NCBI GenBank assembly: GCA_027924585.1
Contig: BSBM01000965.1
Span: 62,001-126,000, forward strand
Origin: Larix kaempferi
Lineage: Eukaryota; Streptophyta; Pinopsida; Pinales; Pinaceae
Length of the DNA stretch: 64,000 bases
Direction: 5' to 3'
The position numbers and the translations under genes were made by a program. A model generated the notes under the pieces. That model was not told the DNA's origin and ran no database searches. It saw only the letters and a list, made by a program, of their open reading frames with translations. Positions 22,824 to 33,046 of this stretch are shown one piece after another. Positions within the stretch are counted from its first letter, which is position 1. Every line of letters starts with the position of its first letter.

Positions 22824-24473
22824 GTGAGGGCAGGAGCTCATCGTATGGCCGATAGACATCATAGTTCTTTTGTCCTTTTTCTGGGTTTTAGGGGAGAGAA
22901 GAGACCGGTTGGAGACTGGAGCCACGGCCCTTGGAAGCTGCAAAAACAAAAAATATTACATTACCTCAATATGAATGAGGTATAATCTCTAATAAAGGAC
23001 GAGGCGGGCATTCCCATGCTCGTATCAAGACATATACAAAACAATTAGTCCCAAGAAGGGGGATCTAATACGTAAAGAAATATACTGGTACATCATAATG
23101 GTCCAGAGGGGACATGATTGTGGGATATACTCATGATCATGGCTGATCTCAATAACTGATACACTGGAATAACTGTGGAACTGCTGAAACTGAAGGTGTC
23201 CAACATCTGTAGGGACTCAATGACTGTGAGCCATCTCTAGGCAGTATTGTAACTGTATACTCAAGGGAGTATGGAACCTGGGTAAATCTGAATACTGTCG
23301 CCATGCGCAGCCCGGATATCTATAGAAAAAAGTGTAGCTGGTGTGATCCATAGGAAGACTCTCAAATGTGGAGGAGTCAGGAGGTATCCGGGGTCTTCGA
23401 CTAATAACTGAACGGACCAATACCCTGTGCGAGTCTCAACGATGCGATCAAGGTGTTGAAGTCGAGCATGTGAGAAACAACCATTTGGAGAGGCACTGAG
23501 GATTCCTCTCGAAATGATCCGTAGGCACCCATTATAAATGGTAATGAGTCCAAGACACAGGGACCTCTAGGTCTATCCTCTGGAATCAATGTGGTTGTCG
23601 TCGACAGAGGGAGACCAGCAACTAACAAGGCAATGATGTTTCCTTGACAGGAGCACGAGGTGTAGAACTGAAGTGGTGTAGTACTGCTGGTAGGACTGAC
23701 ATACTTGTGGGGATGGGAAATAACTGGGTCAAAAATGGGTAGACTCAAACTTCCTTTGTTCAGAGCATGATGACGTGGTTGACCTGGCAGCGTAGGGAAC
23801 TGACTTGTAGGTGTGGGGATCATCTTTTAGGGACTGAAGCGTATGTACTGACTCTGGGGGGGTGAAGCTGATGGTAGCTGTCGAGGGAGTTTCCGGGTGA
23901 CATACTGCAGAATACTCTGAACAAAGGCGACCAGAATGGGGAAGCTGCTATGTGAGTAGACATGATCTGTCGTGGCGCCAAGAGGCACCATTCTTCCTTC
24001 TTCGTAGTTTTAATGAGCTCCAAGAAGGGATAAAAGTGTGCTCTGAAATGGTACGGTCCTGTGGATTTTGTGAGCCCAGGACGGCGCATGCTCATGGTTG
24101 CTTTCATGTTTAGAGAGTCTGAAAACGGTAAGTGGACTCTGTTGGTGTTTCTTTTTCGTAAGTTTAGTCTCCAAGGCCCGAAAAAGGATAAAATGATGCG
24201 GATGGAGAACTCTTCTAGCCGATGTGACTAGAGTATACCTTTTTCGTAATTAGTCTACGAGGTCCGGAAAAGGGGTAAACTTATACCAGGTAGACGCCCT
24301 TTCAGATACGTTTATCGAGCATGAAAGGAAGCAAGATTGCTCGGCGATCTTTTCATTGTTTTAGGAGTCAGAAAAGAGCTTAACAGAAACTCCCTAAGTG
24401 CCTTTTTCGTAAAAAGGGGTTGCTCGGCCCGAAAAAGGGATAAAATTATACCGAACAAAAAATGGATTGATGA
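22824..24473 (-). other. 3' non-coding region of C, first part
   Basis: About 1.65 kb with no recognised domain. The small minus-strand ORFs at 24107-23820 and 23823-23401 resemble nothing I know. At 24147-24460 a motif of the type CTTTTTCGTAA ... GGCCCGAAAAAGG is repeated about three times in diverged form. Confidence 0.6.
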
Positions 24474-25330
24474 GGGCGAGAAAAGGTCTCAAGCATCGTC
24501 ATCAGTGCGGAAAACTGGATCCGGTGACATAAGGATTGTCGAAAAAGGAGAACGGCCGATGTGGCACGCTAACCAAGGTGACGAGGGGGGCGTGGAAAAG
24601 ATGCCCGAAAAATATAAAGGTGAGAGCGAGAAATGATCTCTAGCATCATCACGAGCGTGGAAAACTGAATCCGGCGATATAAGGTACGTCAAAAACGGAG
24701 ACTGGCCGATGTGGCACGCAAACCGAGGTGACGAGGGGGCGTGGAACAAACGCCCGAAAAATCTAAAGGTGAGAGCGAGAAATGATCTCAAGCATCATCA
24801 CGAGCGCGGAAAACTGAATCCGGCGGCTGGATCGGGTGACCTAAGGATTGTCGAAAACGGAGACTGGCCGATGTGGCACGCAAACCGAGGTGACGAGGGG
24901 GCGTGGAACAAATGCCCGGAAAATCTAAAGGTGAGAGCGAGAAATGATCTCAAGCATCATCACGAGCGCGGAAAACTGAATCCGGCGATATAAGACACAT
25001 CGAAAATGGAGAACGGCCGATGTGGCACGCAAACCGAGGCGACGAGGGGGCGTGGAAAAAATGCCCAAAAAATCTAGGCGTGAGAGCGAGAAATGATCTC
25101 TAGCGTCGTCACGAGCGCGGAAAAATGAATCCGATGATATCAAATATATCAAAAATGGAGAGCATCCGAAGTGGTACGCAAACTGGGGCGACAAGGTGTC
25201 GGGACACAATGTTGATATTGGTCCTGGTGAGAGCGAGAAATGATCTCAAGCATCATCACGGGCACGGAAATATGAATCCGGCAGTGCAAATGGTGCGAAA
25301 AACGGAGGTCATAAGGACTCCGGAATGGTT
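24474..25330. repeat. Tandem repeat, about 148 bp x 6, in the 3' region of C
   Basis: The string TGAGAGCGAGAAATGATCTC recurs at 24621, 24770, 24932, 25081 and 25228, with a diverged first copy near 24474. Spacings are 147, 149, 162, 149 and 147 bp. The longer unit has a small internal duplication around 24825. Units share GCGGAAAACTGAATCCGG and GCCGATGTGGCACGC. Tandem arrays in the 3' untranslated region of Tat/Ogre elements are known and can seed satellite DNA. Confidence 0.9.
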
Positions 25331-25517
25331 AAAGGAAAGAACTAGGTTAAAAAATGGCTACAAATAAAGGTGATCCCACCAAGCGAAGGATGCAGTGGTG
25401 GGGAGAAATGATGACCCGTGGGGGCAAAATACTAGGTGTATCAAGTCAACTGAAATATACAAGTGACACATGACCTCAAAAATGGTTGAGATCACGAATA
25501 TGAAAAAGTGAGCAGGG

Positions 25518-28500
25518 TTAATGACCTGCCCCCATGCTATGTGCATGGGGTTTGTGATTGTGGATCACATGTGTGTTGGTTTGAACGGTGGGCTCATTGA
25601 GGTGTTGAGATAGAGATGATGGGGAAGGTTCAAAATGATTGATCATGCCCCCTATCCCGGGGTCGAGGTAATCTATTATGCCCCCTAACTCAGAGGTGTC
25701 AATGTGGTGCAGATGTTGTCTCAGGGAGAGATCAATAGGGCATTGAGCAACTGCTGGCGGGGTGTTATACCATGAGGCTGTGGGTCGTGGTGGCATACTG
25801 AAGTGATGATATGATGATGGGGGATTCCCTTTGTGGGGTGGATGCCCCCAGTATCGCTGACGAGGATCACGATGATGATGAGTAGGCAAGGTTTTGGGCC
25901 TGCCCCCATGTTGTGTACATGTGGTTTCCTGGTCGATTTGAAAGGGTTGAACCTGTGTGTCAAAGGGATCAATGGAAGGGACCGACTGGACAGAGGGGTA
26001 TCCAGTGGAGATCGTATAAATGGTGGGGTCAAGGCCAGGCATTTTGGTATGTGACCATGTAAAGACATCAGTGAATTCTTGGAACAGTTGTTGGTATTCT
26101 CCGATCTCATGCTCACTGTGGGAGGTTCCTAATGTGATGGTATGAAGGGCACCAAGTGGGTCAGAGATGTCAATGTGGATGACGGGAGAAATATCGGCCA
26201 TGGGATCCGTTAACCAATCGATTTTAGTAGGAAGGAAATCCTTGGACTCAACCACGGATTGGGTAGCGGTGGTGGATGAAGTCTCTTCCGAGAGGAAGTA
26301 TGGACGATGGTGCATGTCTTCCCCGGGATAATCAAAGGTAGTAGGAGTCTCGAGAACCTCTTCATCATTGCGGGAGCTTTGAGTGGTCAAATCGAGTGAT
26401 GAGGTAGTGGTAGTCAAAGAGATCATGTAGATGGTGTTAATATCTCCAGATGATGATGATGCGGGAGGGTAGATCTCCTCGATAGTAGGGGGTGCCATCT
26501 CTAGGTCCAAATTGTTCATCTCATAGAGAGCTGCTCTATAGTCTGGGATGTCGGGACAGTTGTGGGAGTAGTGGCCGTAAATACCGCATATCGCACATGG
26601 GTGGTTGGTACGCAGTGATTTATCACGAGGCATGGGGTTTGGATCGAGCTTGACCACCGGGATGTTGGGGTCGTCGTCCAGCATTTGCATGTGTTCCTGC
26701 AATGCAGGTAACTGTGGGCACTGATGGGTTGGATGGCCTAACTCATCACACAGCGAGCATTTTGGAGGAGCACGAAATACGGGGGGAGGTTTAACTGCCT
26801 TGGGTGGGGGAACCGCAGTGTATGGTTGTGGGCTTCTGCCCCCAGTGGGCCTGACGAATGGAGGGGGATTCGTCGACGACGAAGGAGTCGTGTTACCGGG
26901 AGGTGGTTGGGCAGAAGTAACAATGGGTTGCACTGGTTGTAGGATGACATTTGGTGTCGGCGGAGGAACGGAAGGCGTAATATACCACACGGGTAATCCC
27001 AATGTTAACCCGGGGAGACTAAGGGTAGCCATAACCGGGGCGCTTACTACACCCGAAGGAGAAAATAGAAAGGGGATTGTGTGGATAGGTGTAACACCGA
27101 TGTGACTAGGGACCAATGGTGGTTTGGGTAACAAGGAGGGTTGATTACCGGGTGTTTGTGAAAGAGTGCAGAGGTTAGCGACCTGGGTCTCCGGTGACGG
27201 TGGTGGAATGGCCTGGAATGTAGAGGTCATCGGTGCCTCGGAGTAAAGTCTGGGTCCTACTGAGGAAATGAATGAGGTAGTTGCACCACAAACAGGTTGT
27301 TCAACCATGGTGAGACCATTTTCAGGTGTGGTAGGGGCCTTGGGATCGTAATAGGTGAGCTGGTCGAACTTGACCACGCGTCCCTCATGGGGGAACATCA
27401 TGGTACGAAAAACGGATGAGGCAACCGCTTTCATGGCGTACATGTAGTTGCGACCAAGTAAAAGGTTATAGTCTAGTGGGGCATTGATGACCTCAATGTC
27501 AATGAGCACGGTTTTACCCGCCAGCTGGACAGGGACATTGGCTAACAGACCTAGGGGTTGAGCCGAACGGCCGTCATAAGCTCGTAATGCAGTGGTGGAC
27601 TGCTGGAGAGTAGGGGATCCCAACTTCTGCCAAACAAATGTGGACATGACGCATGTGGAGGCCCCTTCATCGATAATGCACCGATGGATGACAAGATTCC
27701 GAACAGAAACGGAAACTTGGAATGCTAAAGAGGAAGGCAGGCGGGGTTCAGACTGGTCTGAATCGAATGCGATCAACTGTGAATCATTGGGGTCAATGGC
27801 GCCAATGGCAGAGAGCAAAGTTTTGCGCTGCGAAGGACAGTTTTGCAAAACTTCTAAAGCAGACATGGCTGCAGGAGACTGGGCTAAGTCGTCTAGGATG
27901 TTGTAATTCGACGCAGCGCGAGCATTGGGATTACTGTTGATGCGACAAAGTGGGAAGCGAGGTGCTTTGGAAGCGCCATCAAGTGAAGCCGGAGGTATAC
28001 GTAACGTTTGATCTGTGGGATTAACGTTAGTGTTCTTGTCGGCGGGAGGGGCTTCAGAGGTGGAGCCATATTGGTTCCAACGAGTTTGGAGCTTAGCATC
28101 GGCAGTCGACATCATCAACAAATGGTGAGTACCTGAATCGAACATGGGTTGATCAGGGGCTGCATAAGTGATCTGCTGTGGTGGCACGTTTCCCTGAGGG
28201 GGGGCTAACGGTTGAGTGTTCACTACACCCTGGTTTGGAAAGGGGTTTTGCAGCACCAAAGGTTGATGTTGAGGTGGTGGAGGGTTGGGTGGTGGCTGAG
28301 GAACCGCTTGCCCTTGACGATGGGCATCGTTGGTCCAGAGTTGCCGAGCTCGCTCCAAATGTGGGCAAGAATGCGTGTAATGACCATAGACCCCGCAAAT
28401 AGAACAAGGGTGGTTTGTTCTGAGGTTATTATTTCTAGGCTGCTTAGGATTCCGATCTGGATTGCGGTTGGGAGGAGCAGCATTGTTATTTTGCGGAGGA

Positions 28501-30260
28501 TTGGGAGGTGGAGGACCTTGCTGATGTTGTTGGTTATTACCATGGTTATGACCTCTACCACGGTTCTGTTGCGCACCTTGGTTGCGCTGGTTGTTTTGGT
28601 ATTGGGGCTGATGTTGTTGTGCGTACACGTGCCCTTGAGCATTGGGGGGATTTTGGGGAGCCGCAGGTGCGGGAGCAGGTTGCGGTAGATAGTATGCAGG
28701 TGGAGGTGGAGGTGGTCCAGTTGCCTGTTGGGGTTGTTGGTACCCCTGAGCTGGTGGAGGTGTGAGGTTAGCTGGTGCAACCGGTTGTGGGTAATGCATG
28801 GGCTGTTGTGGGAACTGCATGGGGGTCTGTACCGTAGGTTGAGCATAGTATGTAGGAGGTACATATGCTGATGGCGCTTGGCCATAACAATGTTGTGGAC
28901 AAGAGGGTCCATGAACGTGATGGGTCTGGTTTGTTGGAGCATAGGAAGTCATCGCTCCGGAACTAGATGTAGCCCTAGAAAGGTCTGGGGCGGGCATGGT
29001 GCTCACCATACTGAAAGGTTTTGCTTGTGGTGTAATTTGGCCAATAATGCCATCAGCGGCATGTGATGCCCCCGGTGTGTCACCGCGTGCAGAGTCACCT
29101 CGTGGGGCGTCCGGTATGATCGTGTATAAGTAACCTGACTGGGCATAGATAAGATCAAACTGTTGGGCCTTAAGGATGGCCTCCTCCTCAGACTGGGGTC
29201 TTTCGGATGCTACATCCTTCGCAATGAGAGGAAGGAGGGATTTAAGGAACCAGTCTAAAAAGATTCGGTCGTCCAATTTGATCTTGCATAGGCTTCGGCG
29301 CCGACGCCAATCATGAATATGGTCAGTGATATGCGTGGCCGTGTTCTGTCTGCAAGACAGTAGGATCTCGACACCCGCATCGTAGCGGACAGGTAGCTGG
29401 AAGAATTGTAGAAAGGTCGAGGCAAGGGAGGTAAATGTGGAATGCGTCCCATGGGGTTGCTCGATATACCATTTGGCTGCGGAGCCAGTGAAGGTGCGTT
29501 GTAAAAGCCGTAGGCGGATTGAGTCATCCACTATGGAGTTTGAGGAACACCATAAATGGAAGGACATGATGTGATTTTGGGGGTCTTCTCCAGCCTTACC
29601 CTCGAACTTAGGGATGTCAGAGGGAAGCTTAGTGGGCATATGGGGCCAAGCAGGATCATGTCTGATGGGGTCATTTGTGAGTCTAGCTAAATCTGGCAAG
29701 TTGAGACTTGCCATGTATGGTAGACTAGCGGATGTGGTGATTGGAACCGGGATTGGTCTAGCCATTGTGGTATGGTGTAGGGGTCCAGTAGCTCCTATAG
29801 GTATGCTAGGTATGGCGGGTATGTGCCCTCCAACAGGTGTGGCCTGATATGGGTTAGTACTCCCAAGTGCAACTTGGGTTACACTTGGGTTAGGAATCGC
29901 ACTAGGGATTCCTGGTATATTACTACCGAGTGCAACGTGGGTTACACTTGGGTTAGGAATCGCACTAGGGATTCCTGGGATAGCATTCCCAAGTGCAACA
30001 GGAGTGACACTTGGGTTAGGAATCGTACTAGGGATTCCTGGGATAGGGTTTGTGGAAACCGAAGGGGGTATGACCCCCATGTTGGGCATGCCCATGACAG
30101 GTTGTGGTCCTGTGCTAGGCATTCCTAAATGTGGAGTGTTACCCATATTGGGCATACCCAAGGGGGTGGGTGTTGTCATGGATGGTATCCCCGCAGAAAG
30201 GTCTGCGGATGTCTGACCTATGGTTAATGTAAATTGTGGATCTTCTGGTGTTCCAGACAT
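25518..30260 (-). CDS. gag: Intact gag-protease polyprotein of C with three zinc knuckles
   Basis: About 1580 codons without a stop, counted from the first ATG (30258-30260). The frame is open further up to 30509 and is Arg/Ser-rich, but has no ATG there, so a spliced or non-ATG start is possible. In order: Pro/Gly/Ile repeats (residues ~70-150); a capsid core with KLPSDIPKFEGKAGEDP and HITDHIHDWRRRR (~210-340); a Pro/Gln-rich stretch; knuckle 1 CSICGVYGHYTHSC (619-632); a retropepsin with active site IIDEGAST (Asp 864) and LLLG (~931); knuckle 2 CSLCDELGHPTHQC (1168-1181); knuckle 3 CAICGIYGHYSHNC (1222-1235); PGEDMHHRPYFL; and the pre-RT linker DVFTWSHTKMPGLDP (~1390-1410). The RT that should follow is absent. 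The end is a His/Pro-rich tail ending MGAGH. Two knuckles after the protease are unusual. Confidence 0.93.
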   Translation of the reverse strand: MSGTPEDPQFTLTIGQTSADLSAGIPSMTTPTPLGMPNMGNTPHLGMPSTGPQPVMGMPNMGVIPPSVSTNPIPGIPSTIPNPSVTPVALGNAIPGIPSAIPNPSVTHVALGSNIPGIPSAIPNPSVTQVALGSTNPYQATPVGGHIPAIPSIPIGATGPLHHTTMARPIPVPITTSASLPYMASLNLPDLARLTNDPIRHDPAWPHMPTKLPSDIPKFEGKAGEDPQNHIMSFHLWCSSNSIVDDSIRLRLLQRTFTGSAAKWYIEQPHGTHSTFTSLASTFLQFFQLPVRYDAGVEILLSCRQNTATHITDHIHDWRRRRSLCKIKLDDRIFLDWFLKSLLPLIAKDVASERPQSEEEAILKAQQFDLIYAQSGYLYTIIPDAPRGDSARGDTPGASHAADGIIGQITPQAKPFSMVSTMPAPDLSRATSSSGAMTSYAPTNQTHHVHGPSCPQHCYGQAPSAYVPPTYYAQPTVQTPMQFPQQPMHYPQPVAPANLTPPPAQGYQQPQQATGPPPPPPAYYLPQPAPAPAAPQNPPNAQGHVYAQQHQPQYQNNQRNQGAQQNRGRGHNHGNNQQHQQGPPPPNPPQNNNAAPPNRNPDRNPKQPRNNNLRTNHPCSICGVYGHYTHSCPHLERARQLWTNDAHRQGQAVPQPPPNPPPPQHQPLVLQNPFPNQGVVNTQPLAPPQGNVPPQQITYAAPDQPMFDSGTHHLLMMSTADAKLQTRWNQYGSTSEAPPADKNTNVNPTDQTLRIPPASLDGASKAPRFPLCRINSNPNARAASNYNILDDLAQSPAAMSALEVLQNCPSQRKTLLSAIGAIDPNDSQLIAFDSDQSEPRLPSSLAFQVSVSVRNLVIHRCIIDEGASTCVMSTFVWQKLGSPTLQQSTTALRAYDGRSAQPLGLLANVPVQLAGKTVLIDIEVINAPLDYNLLLGRNYMYAMKAVASSVFRTMMFPHEGRVVKFDQLTYYDPKAPTTPENGLTMVEQPVCGATTSFISSVGPRLYSEAPMTSTFQAIPPPSPETQVANLCTLSQTPGNQPSLLPKPPLVPSHIGVTPIHTIPFLFSPSGVVSAPVMATLSLPGLTLGLPVWYITPSVPPPTPNVILQPVQPIVTSAQPPPGNTTPSSSTNPPPFVRPTGGRSPQPYTAVPPPKAVKPPPVFRAPPKCSLCDELGHPTHQCPQLPALQEHMQMLDDDPNIPVVKLDPNPMPRDKSLRTNHPCAICGIYGHYSHNCPDIPDYRAALYEMNNLDLEMAPPTIEEIYPPASSSSGDINTIYMISLTTTTSSLDLTTQSSRNDEEVLETPTTFDYPGEDMHHRPYFLSEETSSTTATQSVVESKDFLPTKIDWLTDPMADISPVIHIDISDPLGALHTITLGTSHSEHEIGEYQQLFQEFTDVFTWSHTKMPGLDPTIYTISTGYPSVQSVPSIDPFDTQVQPFQIDQETTCTQHGGRPKTLPTHHHRDPRQRYWGHPPHKGNPPSSYHHFSMPPRPTASWYNTPPAVAQCPIDLSLRQHLHHIDTSELGGIIDYLDPGIGGMINHFEPSPSSLSQHLNEPTVQTNTHVIHNHKPHAHSMGAGH
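29870..30060 (-). repeat. 63-bp tandem repeat x3 inside gag of C
   Basis: ACACTTGGGTTAGGAAT starts at 29881, 29944 and 30007. Each unit encodes 21 residues of the type IPGIPSAIPNPSVTxVALG. The period keeps the frame open. Confidence 0.9.
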
Positions 30261-30509
30261 AATTGTGGTAGGTGGTAACTCTGTGGGGTTTTCGGATTCT
30301 ACCTCCAAATCAAAGGTGAAGTGGGGTATGTCAGAATCGGATGACCGTCTAGATGATCGGCGATGTGTCGAATCAAGGGATAATGCTCTGCGTCCGTGAC
30401 GTGGAGAGCCAAGTGGACTAAACTCTGGGAGTTCGCCCTGTAGACGACGAGAACGTCTAGAATTCTCAATGGTGAGAATATGGTTTTTATGTAAAAATTG
30501 TTTTAAGTA

Positions 30510-31683
30510 TCAGGTGGTGATATATATGTAAAAGACTCAAAACCCTAATGCAACCAAGGGTGCAAAAAGGGGAGTGAAAAAAGAAGGCTCACAGGCCAAA
30601 AAAATCAATCCTCAAAAAATGCACTTATTCTAGCAGCTGTGCTAAAATAAGTGGAGGAATGCAACAACCGGTCAGAATACCAACATGCAAGCGGCTCCTA
30701 GAAAAAATAGGTGTAACTAGACTCAAAAGGTGGTAAAGATCATGCAAACACCTAATCTAAAAGTATTGTGACTCAAACAGACGATATCCCCTGCAAGGTG
30801 ATGAAATCCAAGTCAGACAATATGAATGTAGAGACAACGGCTAGATATCCCCCTACCGGGAGGGACACCGGGTAATCAATCCTAAAAAGACAGGCTACTA
30901 GGATACTCCGTTCATGACGCGTCGAGAAAAGGTAAATCTGCCGTTTGGTCCTTTGATCGCAATATCCCAATACAGGGATATCCCGAGAACTGCGAATGGT
31001 AGCCCTTCGGTTACTGAATGGGTTTCGGTATCCCACTCAGGCTTCCGGAACCATCCTCGCGACTTCAACCCTCCTAGGGGAGAGGCCTTCCCACAAACCG
31101 GTTGTGACCGCGCCAAAAAGTACTAAGAGATTTTAGCTCCCTAATTGGACAACTTCTATGTCTCAGATGTATGAACTGAGGGGTGTTATTGGAACACCTA
31201 TCCCCCCAATACTACCTAGCTACAAGAATTCTTTTTGTGTTCCCCAAGTGGGGTTAAGAGTGTGTTCAAATTAGGGTAAGTTTTAAGTCTTAGTTCAATT
31301 AAGTGATCGTGTGAGTGCACGTGAGGTGTTGTAAACTGAACTTGAAAAAATTAAATGCTTTAAGGGAAATTTTTCAAAAAAAATAAAGGACTTTTCGAAA
31401 AATAATAAGCAAATATTTAAGACTTTTTTCACTAAAAGAAATTAAATTGCTTTTTCAAAAATAACTCAAAAAATAATGGATTTTTTGGATTTTTGAAAGC
31501 AAATAATAAACTTCTAAAAGAAATAAATGGATTTCTTCGTTTCAATAAAATTTGCTAAGGGCAAGATTCTAAAGAAGTAAACAAGAAAAAATTTGAATCT
31601 AGATAAAGAATGCAAAATGAATCTTTCTTTCACTTTCTTGAAAATTTTTTAAAAGGATTTCTATGTATGCACTTTTAAATAGT

Positions 31684-31714
<31 letters not shown>

Positions 31715-32298
31715 AAATCTGGAAAATATGCAGAATTTGATACTGTAAAAAATGTGCTATGGGCAGAAAGTACAGTAAAAAATATTTTTCAAAATCGGGA
31801 TGGCCGAATGAAAAAATTCAGCCGCGCGGGTTTTGGACGAACAGCCGCGATGGGCCGCGCGGGTTTTGGCCGAACAGTCGCGATGGACCGCGCGGGTTTT
31901 GGACGCACAGTCGCGATGGACCGCGCAGGTTTTGGGCGCACAGTCGCGATGGACAGCGCGGAAAAAGGCCGCGAAGCCGCGGTGTGCAGCGCGGAAAAAC
32001 ACAGAAAAGTCGCGATGGACCGCGCGACTGTCTGGAAAAAGGGCGCGATGGACCGCGCGGAAAAATGCAGAAAAGTCGCGATGGACCGCGCGACTGTCTG
32101 GAAAAAAGCCGCGAGGCGGAAGCCGTGCACGGAAAACGAGAAACGAACTCGGAAATTTAAAATTTAGTGCTGTTTTTTGGGGCCAAATCTCAGAACAGCA
32201 ATGGATCTGCTGTCTAAGATGGCAGATCTATGGATCTAATGGTTAAAAACTTATAAAAACTAAGATTTAATGGCAAAGCTAGAGATCTAAAGTTCAAA
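30510..32298 (-). other. 5' leader of C
   Basis: About 1.8 kb between the primer site and the gag frame. It contains a run of 26 A (31684-31709 on the plus strand), a CpG-rich minisatellite (31822-32118) and AT-rich sequence. Short ORFs near 30773-31126 are not recognised. Confidence 0.75.
31822..32118. repeat. 33-bp CpG-rich minisatellite in the leader of C
   Basis: The core GGGTTTTGG-CGxACAGTCGCGATGGACCGCGC recurs at 31828, 31861, 31894 and 31927. Variant 33-bp units (GCGGAAAAA..., GCGACTGTCTGGAAAAA...) continue to about 32118, roughly nine units in all. Each has several CpG. Because 33 is a multiple of three, frames stay open on both strands, which creates long false ORFs. Confidence 0.9.
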
Positions 32299-32315
32299 CC
32301 AAAGCGGAGTCGCCA
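32299..32315 (-). promoter_or_regulatory. Primer binding site of C (tRNA-Arg type)
   Basis: The minus strand reads TGGCGACTCCGCTTTGG, five bases inside the LTR end. The first twelve bases equal the A1 and A2 primer sites. Confidence 0.85.
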
Positions 32316-32320
32316 AAAAC

Positions 32321-33046
32321 TGTTGGCTCGGTTTTGCAACCAAGCTTAGTGCTATGGGCACCTACTAACTAGTAGTAGCAGTTTCAATAGAAATAAAAAC
32401 AATAAACTAAATAAACAATACTTTTCATGGATCTAAGCAAGAATCTAAGCAAATAATTTAAATATTTCAAAAATCAAGAACAAGAAACATAAGAAATAAT
32501 TTTTGTATTGAAAAGTGGGGGGCAAGCAAGTGCTTGCGATATTACCTTCAATGGTGAAGGTTGATGTTGAGCAACTCCCAAGATGAGTAGCTCCAAACTC
32601 CAATAGGTCTCTTTCTCCAAGGTTGCTTCAATGGCTAAAAGTGCTCAAGGGAGATTTCAGCAGCATAAGGATGAGATAATGGAAGGATGTGAAATGAGGA
32701 GCCTCTACCACCTTTTTATAGGTTTTGGTGGTAAGGAATACCATTTGTGGTTTTGTGGAAACCAATGGTATTGACCAACATAGTTTAGGTAATTTTCCCT
32801 CCTTTTTCCTTTTTTGAATAAAAATAATATTTTAATTCCCTTTTTAATATTTTTGGGAATTTGGACCCTTTTTGAGGGTTTTTTTATGATTTTCTTGGAA
32901 AAATAATCTTTTTTAATGGAAAAAGGGGTGTACTAAGGTCTTTTGGTGACCTTTTGTTGGTTTCAGAGGCTCAGATGGTGGAAAAGTGGACAAATGGGTC
33001 ATGTGAGTAAGGGAATGAGCTAGTGAGCACTTTTTAGGTGTTAACA
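32321..33046 (-). repeat. 5' LTR of C with TATA box
   Basis: Partner of 22083-22807. On the minus strand CCTATAAAAAGG (plus 32710-32722) is a good TATA box, so transcription should start in this LTR and run leftwards into the leader. Confidence 0.97.

Larger units (their letters stand above)
22083..33046 (-). mobile_element. Element C: very young Tat-type element with gag-protease only
   Basis: LTRs are 22083-22807 (725 bp) and 32321-33046 (726 bp). They are identical by eye except for one extra T in a T run. GGTGG at 22078-22082 and 33047-33051 is a perfect target duplication. Ends are TGTTGG...TTAACA. In minus orientation: LTR, tRNA-Arg-type primer site, 2-kb leader with two simple-sequence blocks, one 1580-codon gag-protease ORF, a 2.7-kb non-coding 3' region with a tandem repeat, polypurine-like tract, LTR. 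No RT, RNase H or integrase is present. It is probably a non-autonomous element moved by enzymes of a relative. Confidence 0.95.

Noticed and set aside
28153-28942. Additional ORFs inside the C gag region
   Set aside because: Shadows of the Pro/Gln-rich coding sequence in other frames.
30258-30308. Start of C gag at position 30308
   Set aside because: The codon there is TTG. The first ATG is 30258-30260, although the frame is open upstream.
31822-32118. CRISPR-like repeat array
   Set aside because: Units are directly adjacent with no spacers, in a plant retroelement leader.
31754-32246. Long overlapping ORFs on both strands
   Set aside because: They are open only because of the 33-bp repeat, which keeps all frames free of stops.
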